A DNA stretch of 64,000 bases from an uncultured Bacilli bacterium (lineage in GTDB: Bacteria > Bacillota_I > Bacilli_A > RFN20 > CAG-631). A program made the translations under genes and the position numbers. Shown here piece by piece: positions 36,969-46,100 of this stretch; the stretch's first letter is position 1, and every line of letters begins with the position of its first letter. The notes below the pieces were generated by a model. It saw only the letters and a list, made by a program, of their open reading frames with translations, did not search any database and was not told the DNA's origin. Location: contig CANQFQ010000003.1 of the NCBI GenBank assembly GCA_947599835.1, forward strand, positions 1-64,000. The letters are read 5' to 3'.

Positions 36969-38549
36969 TTATTGAATTAAAGGTTTTCCTGTCATTTCCT
37001 TTGGTTGTGGCAATTTTAGAAGCTTTAAAATGGTAGGTGCAATATCTCCTAAATTTCCAGATTCAACCAAAGTATAACCTTCTTTACATACAATAAATGG
37101 AACTGGATTGGTCGTGTGACTTGTAACTGGTAAATCATTATCATCGAGCAAACAATCCGCATTTCCGTGATCGGCTGTGACTAGCAAAATACCTTCTTTT
37201 TCTTTTACTTTTTGATATAGTTTGCCTACACATTCATCCACCACTTCTACTGCTTTTATCGTTGCATCCATCACTGCAGTATGACCTACCATATCACAAT
37301 TAGCAAAGTTAACGATAACTACATCAAAGATATCTTTATCTAATTCTTTTAATAATGCATCACAAACTTCATAAGCAGACATTTCAGGCTTTAAATCAAA
37401 CGAAATAACATCAGGTGATTTAATTAAAATACGTTTGCAATTTGGAATTTCAGGTTTTTCAATTCCATCAAAATTAATGGTTCCATCGAAGAAAAATGTA
37501 ACATGAGCATATTTTTGGGTTTCAGCAATTCTTAATTGGCTCAAATTATTTTGAGCTAAATATGGACCTAAAATATGATCAAGAGCAACCGGCTTAAATG
37601 CAATTAAGCCTTTGACGGATTCAGCATATTTCATCGTGCAAACATATGTTAAATCATTGAGAATTGTATTAGGTACATACGCTTTAAATTTATCACTTGC
37701 TTTTGGTTTTGAATAGAAATAGGGATTTGTGAAAACTGTGGATATTTGAATAGCTCTATCAGGTCTAAAATTAGCAAAAATGATACTATCATGGTCTTTG
37801 ATTTTTATGTTGTAATTAGCATTATAACCAGGTTCTACAAATTCATCGATGACTTTACGATTTGTATCTTTAAGTAACTTATATTGACTTTCTAAAAATT
37901 CTTTTTCATCTGTATAGGCATGTCCAATATTATCCACCATACAAGTATACGCTTTATCAATCATTTGCATATTATTATCTCTATCCATTGCATAAGAACG
38001 GCCAATAATAGTTACAATTTTTCCAATGCCTTCTTGTTTAAATGTTTCATTTAATTCAGATATATATTGATAAGCTGTCGTTGGTTCAACATCTCTGCCA
38101 TCTAAAAAAGCATGGACATAAACATCATCTAGTCCTTGTTGTTTAGCAAGTTTTATAAGGGCTTTGATATGATTGATATGCGAATGAACCCCTCCATCCG
38201 ATAAAAGACCAAAGATATGTAAATGAGCATGTTTTTCTTTAACGTTTTGGATAGCTTTTAAATAGGCTTCGTTTTGATAAAATGAGCCATCTTGAATTGC
38301 TTTATTAATTAGTGTTAAGGATTGATAAACAATTCTACCAGCACCAATATTTAAGTGGCCCACTTCTGAGTTCCCCATTTGACCTTCAGGAAGTCCTACT
38401 GCCATTCCACTTGCTTCAAGTAACATATTTGGATATGTTTTAAATAAATAATCTAAATTTGGCTTCTTTGCAGCATAGATGGCATTTCCTTTAACTCTCT
38501 TTGTGATTCCAAAGCCATCCATAATACATAAAACTATTGGCTTTTTCAT
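36969..38549 (-). CDS. gpmI: 2,3-bisphosphoglycerate-independent phosphoglycerate mutase
   Basis: 526 residues of the alkaline-phosphatase superfamily. It interconverts 3- and 2-phosphoglycerate in glycolysis with two metal ions. MDGFGI at the N-terminus holds the first metal Asp. MGNSEVGHLNIGAGR near residue 59 holds the phosphorylated Ser. LDGRDVEPTTA, FRPDRAIQ and the C-terminal TADHGNAD and TSHTTNPVPF complete the metal sites. It is monocistronic, with an extended -10 (TGGTATAAA) upstream. Confidence 0.95.
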   Translation of the reverse strand: MKKPIVLCIMDGFGITKRVKGNAIYAAKKPNLDYLFKTYPNMLLEASGMAVGLPEGQMGNSEVGHLNIGAGRIVYQSLTLINKAIQDGSFYQNEAYLKAIQNVKEKHAHLHIFGLLSDGGVHSHINHIKALIKLAKQQGLDDVYVHAFLDGRDVEPTTAYQYISELNETFKQEGIGKIVTIIGRSYAMDRDNNMQMIDKAYTCMVDNIGHAYTDEKEFLESQYKLLKDTNRKVIDEFVEPGYNANYNIKIKDHDSIIFANFRPDRAIQISTVFTNPYFYSKPKASDKFKAYVPNTILNDLTYVCTMKYAESVKGLIAFKPVALDHILGPYLAQNNLSQLRIAETQKYAHVTFFFDGTINFDGIEKPEIPNCKRILIKSPDVISFDLKPEMSAYEVCDALLKELDKDIFDVVIVNFANCDMVGHTAVMDATIKAVEVVDECVGKLYQKVKEKEGILLVTADHGNADCLLDDNDLPVTSHTTNPVPFIVCKEGYTLVESGNLGDIAPTILKLLKLPQPKEMTGKPLIQ

Positions 38550-38739
38550 AAATATTCCCCCAATCCATTAGTATTTTATACCACATTTTTTTCGATAACA
38601 ATATAAATTTAATATTTATTTATATTAAATATATTTCAATTGTTTTTTATTATTTATAGATATAGAATATTCTTGGAGTAGATAATAATTAACTTTTGAT
38701 TAGTTCTTAAATTAATCTATTCAAGTAGGTGACTTGTGC

Positions 38740-39237
38740 ATGAAATTTGATCTAGAGGGTTATATTCATATTTTATTTATTATGCCTATTCTAGTCGTAC
38801 TTATAGATTGTGTTTTTTTTACAATAGGTATCGTTTTGATGGCCGTTAAATCACGTTTCCTGCAATTTTTTTTCGGATTCAGAAGTAAAAAGTTTTGGCG
38901 CGTTTTTATTATGTTAGTTTGGTTTTGCGGCCTTTGTTTTTCGATTGCAGATGAGTCAATTAATTATTTATCAATAGGTGTACCATTGCTTTTGGAAAGA
39001 AACGCTCAAACACAAGCATTAACAGGAACGGTTGAAAAAACAAAAAAAATTCCACACCATCTTTATAGAACTGAATATAAAAAAAATCTTAATGATGTCA
39101 ATGCTTATTGGGTTACAATATCTGGAAAGAAATATTATTTTATGGCTAAAGGAAATATTCGTATAGGAGATAATGTCGAGATTGTATATTTACCTAAAAG
39201 CAAAGTTGTCCTAGAAGTAAAATTTATAGATTCTTAA
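38740..39237 (+). CDS. DUF3592-like membrane protein (copy 1, plus strand)
   Basis: 165 residues from ATG 38740, seven bases after AGGTGA. The N-terminal ~85 residues hold two hydrophobic helices. The C-terminal ~80 residues are an extracytoplasmic-looking beta domain (ERNAQTQALTGTVEK, KKYYFMAKG, GDNVEIVYLPKSKVVLEVKFIDS) resembling DUF3592. The same C-terminal domain ends the gene at 42660-43136; the N-terminal helices differ. The two copies point towards each other around the sigma/protease operon. It may be an orphan copy of the RHS-linked gene, which is inference. Confidence 0.82.
   Translation: MKFDLEGYIHILFIMPILVVLIDCVFFTIGIVLMAVKSRFLQFFFGFRSKKFWRVFIMLVWFCGLCFSIADESINYLSIGVPLLLERNAQTQALTGTVEKTKKIPHHLYRTEYKKNLNDVNAYWVTISGKKYYFMAKGNIRIGDNVEIVYLPKSKVVLEVKFIDS
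39166..39237 (+). repeat. Inverted repeat, arm 1 (72 bases)
   Basis: From GGAGATAATG to the stop codon. The reverse complement of 42660-42731 matches it with a single C/T difference. The arms flank the sigma-protease operon in opposite orientation. Confidence 0.9.
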
Positions 39238-39255
39238 ATTTAAACAAAATAAGAC

Positions 39256-39290
39256 AAAAATCTTCAAAGTTATTGGCTTTGAAGATTTTT
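39256..39290. terminator. Bidirectional terminator
   Basis: AAAAATCTTCAAAG and CTTTGAAGATTTTT form a perfect 14-bp stem with T runs on both strands. It serves copy 1 of the DUF3592-like gene and the convergent protease operon. Confidence 0.9.
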
Positions 39291-39304
39291 TATAGTTAAT
39301 TTTT

Positions 39305-39580
39305 TTATGACTGAAGCGGTAAAATTTGAGTTAAATTAGATATTTTATTTATAATCTTGTTAATCTTGTGGTTATGTCTTCTAAAACTACTTTCAGAAAT
39401 GTTGACAAGAATGCAAATATCCATTACCGTATATAGTTTTTCGTCGGCATAGATATAATAAAACTCCCTGCTGAAATTTGTTCCTTCAATTTCATCATAT
39501 AATTTTAAAAATTTATATAATAGCTCAAACAAATTTGGATTTACTTCAATTAAATTTGCTTTTTTTGGGTATTTAAGCAT
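39305..39580 (-). CDS. Small protein with an HTH-like C-terminus
   Basis: 91 residues. The second half (YTVMDICILVNISESSFRRHNHKINKIINKI) has the length and hydrophobic spacing of a helix-turn-helix such as sigma region 4 or a Xre/LuxR-type motif, so a regulator is plausible but not proven. GGGTGAT inside the last codons of the protease gene is six bases from this ATG, and only two bases separate the genes, so it is translated with the protease. I do not recognise a named family. Confidence 0.65.
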   Translation of the reverse strand: MLKYPKKANLIEVNPNLFELLYKFLKLYDEIEGTNFSREFYYIYADEKLYTVMDICILVNISESSFRRHNHKINKIINKISNLTQILPLQS

Positions 39581-39582
39581 AA

Positions 39583-41214
39583 TTAAATCACCCTATAAGC
39601 AAGTCCTATAGAATCCAAATCTATGAACTTGTCGCGTTGGAAAATACAAATTTCATAACTGTCATCTTTAGTTGCCATATATTCTATAAAGTCAACATTA
39701 TCATTTTTAACAAGTGTTTCATCACAAATTTTGCCGGTAGAATCGAGAATAACAATGTCGTATTCAGACATATCAGTGTTGTTTACGTTTCCATCAGCTT
39801 TAGCAAGCCAAGACATAGCTGCGCGAACAATTTGATTGGGTTCTAATTTAACCACAAAAGAAGATAGCATTTTGTTTGGATTATTCGAAGAATTTGTTCT
39901 TATTAGCATATTACTATAACCATCTAATATAACTCCAAAATTTAATCCACCTGCTCCAACATTGTTGTTTAAAGAATTTTGTGTCTCGAATCGATTGATT
40001 TTGTTTGTATTTGCCATTATTAACGCTCTTATAAGTTCTGGATGATATTTTATTGTAGGCATATCTTCCATTAACAATGCAATATAACCAGAAGTCAATG
40101 CGGTTGATAGACTCGTTCCCTCATTTATTCCAAAAGGCCGAACAAGCATACCATATCCTGGTGCTATAAGATTAGGTTTTTGAGGTCCATCAACAACTTT
40201 ATATGAAGAAAAATTTCTTGGAACAAAATCTGTATTACTACAAGCACCAACAGTTATAACGTTATATCCAAGTCCTGGATTACATATATATCCCGTACTT
40301 TTTCCATTGTTCCCAGCAGCACAAACAACTGTAACTTTATATTGATTAACAATATAATCAAGATAAGCTGATGAGGTACTATATATTCCTGTTGGATTAT
40401 TTTCTCCATAACTGCAATTGATTATATTGACTCCATGATCAAGCAACCAATCTATTTCACTAATTGCATCTCCACTTAATTCAACACTTAATAATTTTGC
40501 GTTAGGTGCAATACCTTTATTACCAGCAATAATTGTACCCATTATTGATGCATGTTCTGTTATAGTTTCGTTGTAGTACCATTCATCACGAACAAGAAGA
40601 TCAGTATTAACAAAGTTTTCATGATTTTTATCAACAATTCCTGGCTCTAATAGTCCAACAACAACACCATTTCCAGTTAATTCTTGAGAATTAATAATTT
40701 GCAATCCACCAGTAAGCATTTTAGACATTTCTAAATTTGGTTTATAATCTATTTTACTATTTACAATAATTTTTTCTATATCATCGTTTTTTGATAGAAC
40801 ATTCAGAAAATTATTAGAAAATTGATTACATTCCAAATCGAATGAAAAGAAAGGTGAATAACTTGAAATATAAAGATTTTTTAAATTTGACACATCAATT
40901 TTTTTCATGTGTTCAGCATTCATTTTTTGATGCATTAATTTTTGTTTTTTGAACATTTCAATCCTATACTCTTCTTGTTGTTCTTCAGCAATATCCGAAA
41001 AATTAATTTCTTCTAGCTCATAATTCAATTTTACAAGAACCGTTGAGTTTTGAACAGGCTGTGCATTTAATGATTTTGCTTGAATAAGCGAATCATCATA
41101 AACAATCTTTTGATTGGATGTTTTAGCTTTTTCATTATTACAATTAATTTTTGTTAAAGCAAAAATGCATGTCAATCCAACCAATACTACAAAAAAATTT
41201 CTCTTTGATTTCAT
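39583..41214 (-). CDS. Secreted subtilisin-like (S8) serine peptidase, Glu at the Asp position
   Basis: 543 residues from ATG 41214, eight bases after AAGGGGA; ATG 41232 lies upstream of that site. An N-terminal hydrophobic signal (residues 6-22) is followed by a ~150-residue region like an I9 propeptide. The S8 domain shows the catalytic His 221 (ENEHASIMGTIIAG-like block), oxyanion Asn 302 (CAAGNNG) and Ser 368 (NEGTSLSTALTSG). The block that normally reads V-D-T/S-G reads GLLEPGI, so Glu 190 occupies the Asp position. A C-terminal beta domain follows. It sits downstream of a sigma/anti-sigma pair. Confidence 0.88.
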   Translation of the reverse strand: MKSKRNFFVVLVGLTCIFALTKINCNNEKAKTSNQKIVYDDSLIQAKSLNAQPVQNSTVLVKLNYELEEINFSDIAEEQQEEYRIEMFKKQKLMHQKMNAEHMKKIDVSNLKNLYISSYSPFFSFDLECNQFSNNFLNVLSKNDDIEKIIVNSKIDYKPNLEMSKMLTGGLQIINSQELTGNGVVVGLLEPGIVDKNHENFVNTDLLVRDEWYYNETITEHASIMGTIIAGNKGIAPNAKLLSVELSGDAISEIDWLLDHGVNIINCSYGENNPTGIYSTSSAYLDYIVNQYKVTVVCAAGNNGKSTGYICNPGLGYNVITVGACSNTDFVPRNFSSYKVVDGPQKPNLIAPGYGMLVRPFGINEGTSLSTALTSGYIALLMEDMPTIKYHPELIRALIMANTNKINRFETQNSLNNNVGAGGLNFGVILDGYSNMLIRTNSSNNPNKMLSSFVVKLEPNQIVRAAMSWLAKADGNVNNTDMSEYDIVILDSTGKICDETLVKNDNVDFIEYMATKDDSYEICIFQRDKFIDLDSIGLAYRVI

Positions 41215-41271
41215 AAAAAAAATCCCCTTCATATAAAATACAATTTGAAGATGGGATTTTGGTCCATTTTT

Positions 41272-41922
41272 TTAAAAAATATAATTTGTGGCCATAATTA
41301 ATTCATTTTCAAAATATCCATTAATAGAAACAACTTCATTTTTTTTAACAAAATCTTCTAAATCATTTAAACATTTCATTACATTATCATTAACGCCATC
41401 CGCCGAAATAGTAAATTGAATGTTTTGTTGATTAGTTAATATTACTTCACAATCATTTAAATTCTGAGTTAATGAATAAAGTTGAACAAAATATAATGTT
41501 TTTAATTCGTTATCAGCAAACTTTGTTCCTTTATAAATTCCAAATATTGCATATGTTCCAACATAATTGAGTTGTTCAGGCAAAGGATTTACATAATCAC
41601 AATAATCTATCATATAATCTTGAGCTGCTTTTATATATTCATCATTAGATACAATGGTTTGAATGACATTATTATTTTCTTTGTTTTTTAATATTTTAAT
41701 TGTAGTCAGTGATGTGATAAAAACTAAAAGTAAACAAATAACAGAATAGATTGGAATTAATATCTTTTTATTATGGAACAATGATTTCTTTTCTTTTTCT
41801 TGTTTTTCGAAATTGATTTTTGAAACAATTTTTTGATATTCTTCCTCAGGATTAACTTTATTTGAAAAATCAAAACGGGCTTCTATTAAATTATCTATTT
41901 CTCTTTTAAATTCTTCTTTCAT
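41272..41922 (-). CDS. Single-pass membrane protein, probable anti-sigma factor
   Basis: 216 residues. About 50 cytoplasmic residues (charged, helical), one membrane helix (residues ~53-75: ILIPIYSVICLLLVFITSLTTI), then ~140 extracytoplasmic residues. Its ATG overlaps the ECF sigma stop as ATGA with GGGGGTAA upstream. Position and topology make it the cognate anti-sigma. It lacks the zinc HxxxCxxC motif of ZAS domains, so this is called from context rather than from a family match. Confidence 0.72.
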   Translation of the reverse strand: MKEEFKREIDNLIEARFDFSNKVNPEEEYQKIVSKINFEKQEKEKKSLFHNKKILIPIYSVICLLLVFITSLTTIKILKNKENNNVIQTIVSNDEYIKAAQDYMIDYCDYVNPLPEQLNYVGTYAIFGIYKGTKFADNELKTLYFVQLYSLTQNLNDCEVILTNQQNIQFTISADGVNDNVMKCLNDLEDFVKKNEVVSINGYFENELIMATNYIF

Positions 41923-42449
41923 AAAGTGTTACCCCCTTTATTATATTTTTCAATTTTTTGTGATATTGAGACTTTAGTTCTTTTTAATGTTGTTTTACTC
42001 AATTTCATTGACCTAGAAATTTCTTCATCAGTTAAATTAGAATAAAATTTAAGAAAAAAATATTCCATTTCTCTTCCATTTAATATATCTATCAAATCAT
42101 TTAACAAATAAACATCAATTGAAATATCGTCGACTGTTTCAATTATCATATTGCTAAGTTTAAGCAAATTTCCCTCAATTCTTTTTTCTTTGTTGATAAA
42201 ATTAAGTGCTTCGTTTCTAACACAAGCAAATAACCAAGATTTAAAGCCACCTCGTTTAGGATTATATTTTTTAATTGATTCTGGTAATTTTACAAATAAA
42301 TTTTGGACAATATCTTGAGAATCTTCAAGATTGTTAGTAATTACCAAAACATATTTTAATAATTCACAATAAAAAGTGTTAAATATTTCTCCAAAGAGAT
42401 CATTTGAAAATACAAAATCTTTTTTTGAATTTATATCATCAAAATTCAT
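41919..42449 (-). CDS. ECF-type sigma-70 factor
   Basis: 176 residues. Region 2 is recognisable (YCELLKYVLVITNNLEDSQDIVQNLFVKLPESI...FKSWLFACVRNEALNFINKEKR), as is region 4 (YSNLTDEEISRSMKLSKTTLKRTKVSISQKI). No region 1 or 3, so ECF class. It directs polymerase to a small set of promoters and is held by the membrane protein encoded next. The gene ends in TGA and starts behind GGAAGTGAT. A TTGACA-18-CATAAT promoter lies at 42490-42519. Confidence 0.88.
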   Translation of the reverse strand: MNFDDINSKKDFVFSNDLFGEIFNTFYCELLKYVLVITNNLEDSQDIVQNLFVKLPESIKKYNPKRGGFKSWLFACVRNEALNFINKEKRIEGNLLKLSNMIIETVDDISIDVYLLNDLIDILNGREMEYFFLKFYSNLTDEEISRSMKLSKTTLKRTKVSISQKIEKYNKGGNTL

Positions 42450-42489
42450 GTAATCACTTCCAGTTTAATTTACAATTTTAGCTTCAAAG

Positions 42490-42519
42490 ATTATGACATA
42501 CTATAGCATAAATTGTCAA
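42490..42519 (-). promoter_or_regulatory. Promoter of the sigma/anti-sigma/protease operon
   Basis: TTGACA (42519-42514), 18-base spacer and CATAAT (42495-42490) on the minus strand, 40 bases before the sigma start. It reads like a housekeeping promoter. An autoregulatory ECF promoter could not be told apart by eye. Confidence 0.65.
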
Positions 42520-42605
42520 AAAAGTTAATATACTGCTGAAATATTTGTGATACTATATGATAAAATCCTCATAATTAATTTTTGATTTTAGTTTAAATGT
42601 CAAAT

Positions 42606-42650
42606 TAAAAAAAGGAAAGAAACTAAGCAAATTATGCTTAATTCCTTTCC
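42606..42650 (-). terminator. Terminator of the RHS/DUF3592 transcript
   Basis: GGAAAGGAATTAAGCA and TGCTTAGTTTCTTTCC (14 of 16 pairs) followed by seven T on the minus strand. Confidence 0.88.
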
Positions 42651-42659
42651 TATATTCAT

Positions 42660-42731
42660 TTAAGAATCTATAAATTTTACTTCTAGAACAACTTTGCTTT
42701 TAGGTAAATATACAATCTCGACATTATCTCC
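42660..42731 (-). repeat. Inverted repeat, arm 2 (72 bases)
   Basis: The 3' end of DUF3592-like copy 2. It differs from arm 1 at 39166-39237 at one base. A second, shorter conserved block (GAAAGAAACGCTCAAACACA) lies further upstream in both genes. Confidence 0.9.
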
Positions 42732-43136
42732 CACTTTAACTCCAGCTTTCTCCATGAAATAATATTTTTTGTTATTTATTGTCACAAAATAAGCGTAACT
42801 ATTATATTCAGTAAATTTATAAAGATGTCCCCAAATTTTTTGTGTTTTTTCAACTGTTCCTGTTAACACTTGTGTTTGAGCGTTTCTTTCAAAAAATAAT
42901 GGAATACCTGTCCTTAAACAAGAAATAATTCGTGAAAACATTGAAGTATAAATGCAAATGCCCATTATTACGATAAATATTTTAAATATTTTTTTCATTT
43001 TGAAAAAAAGTTGAATTGTATGTTGATTATGAATAAAATCATATATGCTATATGCAGTTATAATAATCATCATCAACAACAACGAAATAGGTAATATAAC
43101 TAATTGTCCCAAATAGTCTTTAATGTTAAATTTCAT
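42660..43136 (-). CDS. DUF3592-like membrane protein downstream of the RHS gene (copy 2)
   Basis: 158 residues. Two hydrophobic helices (near 12-32 and 50-70), then the same C-terminal domain as copy 1: ERNAQTQVLTGTVEKTQK, KKYYFMEK, VGDNVEIVYLPKSKVVLEVKFIDS. It starts 53 bases after the RHS stop with AAAGTGAT upstream and no terminator between, so it is probably co-expressed with the RHS gene. In polymorphic toxin systems this is where the immunity gene lies. That role is inferred from position only. Confidence 0.82.
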   Translation of the reverse strand: MKFNIKDYLGQLVILPISLLLMMIIITAYSIYDFIHNQHTIQLFFKMKKIFKIFIVIMGICIYTSMFSRIISCLRTGIPLFFERNAQTQVLTGTVEKTQKIWGHLYKFTEYNSYAYFVTINNKKYYFMEKAGVKVGDNVEIVYLPKSKVVLEVKFIDS

Positions 43137-43189
43137 TATTTATCACTTTCCCTTTATCTTTACTTTAAATCTATTTTACATAATAGAGT

Positions 43190-46100
43190 TTACCATGAAA
43201 ATCCACCTATGTGAGAGTAATAATCTACACTAAATGAACCAATAGAATTACCAGTTCCTCCAATTGAAAAATTAAATCCCATAGAATAAATATATTTCCC
43301 ATTTACTGGCTCTGGCGAATAGCAAAAATCAAAACCAGGTACTAATTCAGAAACACTTGCCTCATAAAACAATCCACTATAATTAGATGGTTCTTCATAA
43401 TTTTTAACAAAAGAAACTGAATAAGAAAGCCCTGTAGAAGTTGACATTCCTTTATGATAGTAAAATTCTGTCCTATCATTTTTAAAATCAAGCAATAAAG
43501 TAAAGCCTATTTTAAAATGGAATATAGAAAACGATAAATCAAACGCTATAACAGAATCTGTTGCCGCAGCAACAGCTGTCATTATTACTGTGGCTGCTCC
43601 AACTAATATAACTGCACCTACAAGTAATACCCCACCACCAGTTGCAATTGTAGCAGCGACGACAATTGTTGCCACAGCAACAACTCCAATGACTCGTAAA
43701 GTCTTTTTTAACCACCGAGGAAGATTTCCACTTTCGTCATAATACATTACAGGGTTATTATTACAATATACAAACAAATTCAATCCAACTAATTTATTTG
43801 GATCTAAGTTGTTAAATGAATCGGCACTTATAAATCTAAAAATTTGAGGATCATAATATCTTGTTTGTAGGTAATATAACTCTGTTTCAACATCATAAAA
43901 ATAATCTTTATAAACAAATGGATTATATTTTGAAACATAACAAGAAGTAATTATGTTTTTGTTGAAATTACCCCATGCATCATAATCATATTCTACCACC
44001 GAATAGCCATTTTCATCAACGATTTTGATAATGTTTCCAGTAATGTCATGAATATAGAAATATTCTTCTCCATCGCAATTTACACCATTTAAAACTCCAT
44101 CTTCATCATAATTGAAATACATAATAAAATATGCTTCGTCTCGTTTATCATGAATAAGTCTTACAATTTTCTTTCCATCTAAATTGTATGATTCGTAAAA
44201 ATCTTCTCCATATTTTCGAGTTCTAATTCCTTCAGCATTATATTTAAATTTAATGTCATTGTATTGGATTAATCTATTACCTTGCCAAGTTAAATTATTA
44301 GTTCTTCCGTTTTTGATTATTTTTGTTGGCACACCAACATTATTTGTATCATAAACGAATTCTCTCACTGTTTTATTTGTTAGAACATCTTTAATTGATA
44401 TTAATCTGTCTTTAAAAGTACTAGAATAAGAATATTCTTCATTAGCAATTAGATAATTGTTCTTGTCTTTTAACTTATAGGTTAAGATATTTCCATTTGT
44501 ATCATAAGTATAAGTCGCAACACTATCATCTTGTTTCTTTTCTTCTATTAATCGATTCAATTTATCAAAAGAATATGTTGCTGATGATTCTATGAAATCT
44601 TTAATGTAAAATTCTTTCTTGACAATATTTCCAGAAGCATCATATGCATATTTTATATTGTGAGTGTTTGCTTCAATTTCTCTAGTGACACGCATTTTAT
44701 CAAAACTATATGTTGATGTAAATGTGCCTTGTGTTGTATGCAATTCTGATTTTGTTATTCTTCCAATGCTATCTAAATATTTTTGGGTGTATATTGGACT
44801 TCCTTTTTTATACAGATTTTGAACTTTTCTTGCTCGCGAAAAATCATTAAATGAATCGTTAGAATATGCAAGCATTTCAATATAACCATTTATTTGTCCG
44901 TTTCCATTATTATCACAACCAACGTAGGTAATACAATCTGTTAAATCAATTACCGAAGAATGTTCTACATCATATAAAAGTTCGCCATCAACATAGATAT
45001 AAATATGTTTTGCTTCATAGAAGATAGTAACTGTATACCATTGGCTAAATTCAACATCTTTATAACAATCAAGTTTAATAGTTCCTATCGTAAATTTTAA
45101 TTTGTTTTCGTTTACATTAATTGTAAGAACTGATGTGTTATCTCTATAGTTTGTTAAAAGGTATTTAATTGGGTTGTTGTTTGCCGATTCAAGCATGAAT
45201 CTAAAACTAATTATTCCATGATCTGTTAAACCAAGTTTATAAGATAACATGGTTTTGGTGTGAGATAACGTCTTTCCTTCTTCAAATGTTCCAAACAAAT
45301 GTCGGTTTGTTTTATCATCATATTTGAAAAGTCTTGCCTTTTCTATTTGATAAGACGTATCTGCTTGCATTAATGTAAGAGGCAAATTACCTTTTTGCGA
45401 TTCAAATGAGCCATTTAATGTGATAACATCAAAAGTATTATAAGCGTCATAATTATAATAGGTCATACCTTGTGTCTTTTTCACAAGGCTTTTTTGAAGT
45501 AAATATCTTTTTCCTTCATTATAAATAGCCATAAAGTCATCGGGTGAATAATTATAAGTTCCAAATGACATTAAACAGATTTTTAAACTAAGTGGAAGAA
45601 CTGTGTGTGAAGGAGTGGGAAATGAAACGTTATCATTTGAACTTACTGCAACCGTACATATTTTTTCAATTTTTTCCGAAATATTAAATTCAGCCGTAGC
45701 TATACCATTCAAGAATAAAATTCCTTTTGCTTTATTATTGGCGGTGGATTTGAATAACTTAATTGCTACAAAATTCCAATCATTTAAGTATAAATAATTC
45801 TTGGTAATTGCTAACGATTTTAAATCTGTTGATGAATAATAATCTAGCATGCCATCCGCACGAACTCTAACAGATCCACATTCATCTAAGATTTGGTTAT
45901 TGGTAGGATTATTCGATAAGAATTTAAATAAATTTTGCAAAGCGAAACGTCTAGTTGGTTTAACCCACATATAACAAGATTTTGTTGATGATAATTTGTT
46001 TTTCCAGTCTGTCAAATCAAATGGCTCACCATTGGAATACACACCAGAACGATTTATGTTCATTTTGTCGAAATCATAGCAAATCAATTGTCTTTTTTCT

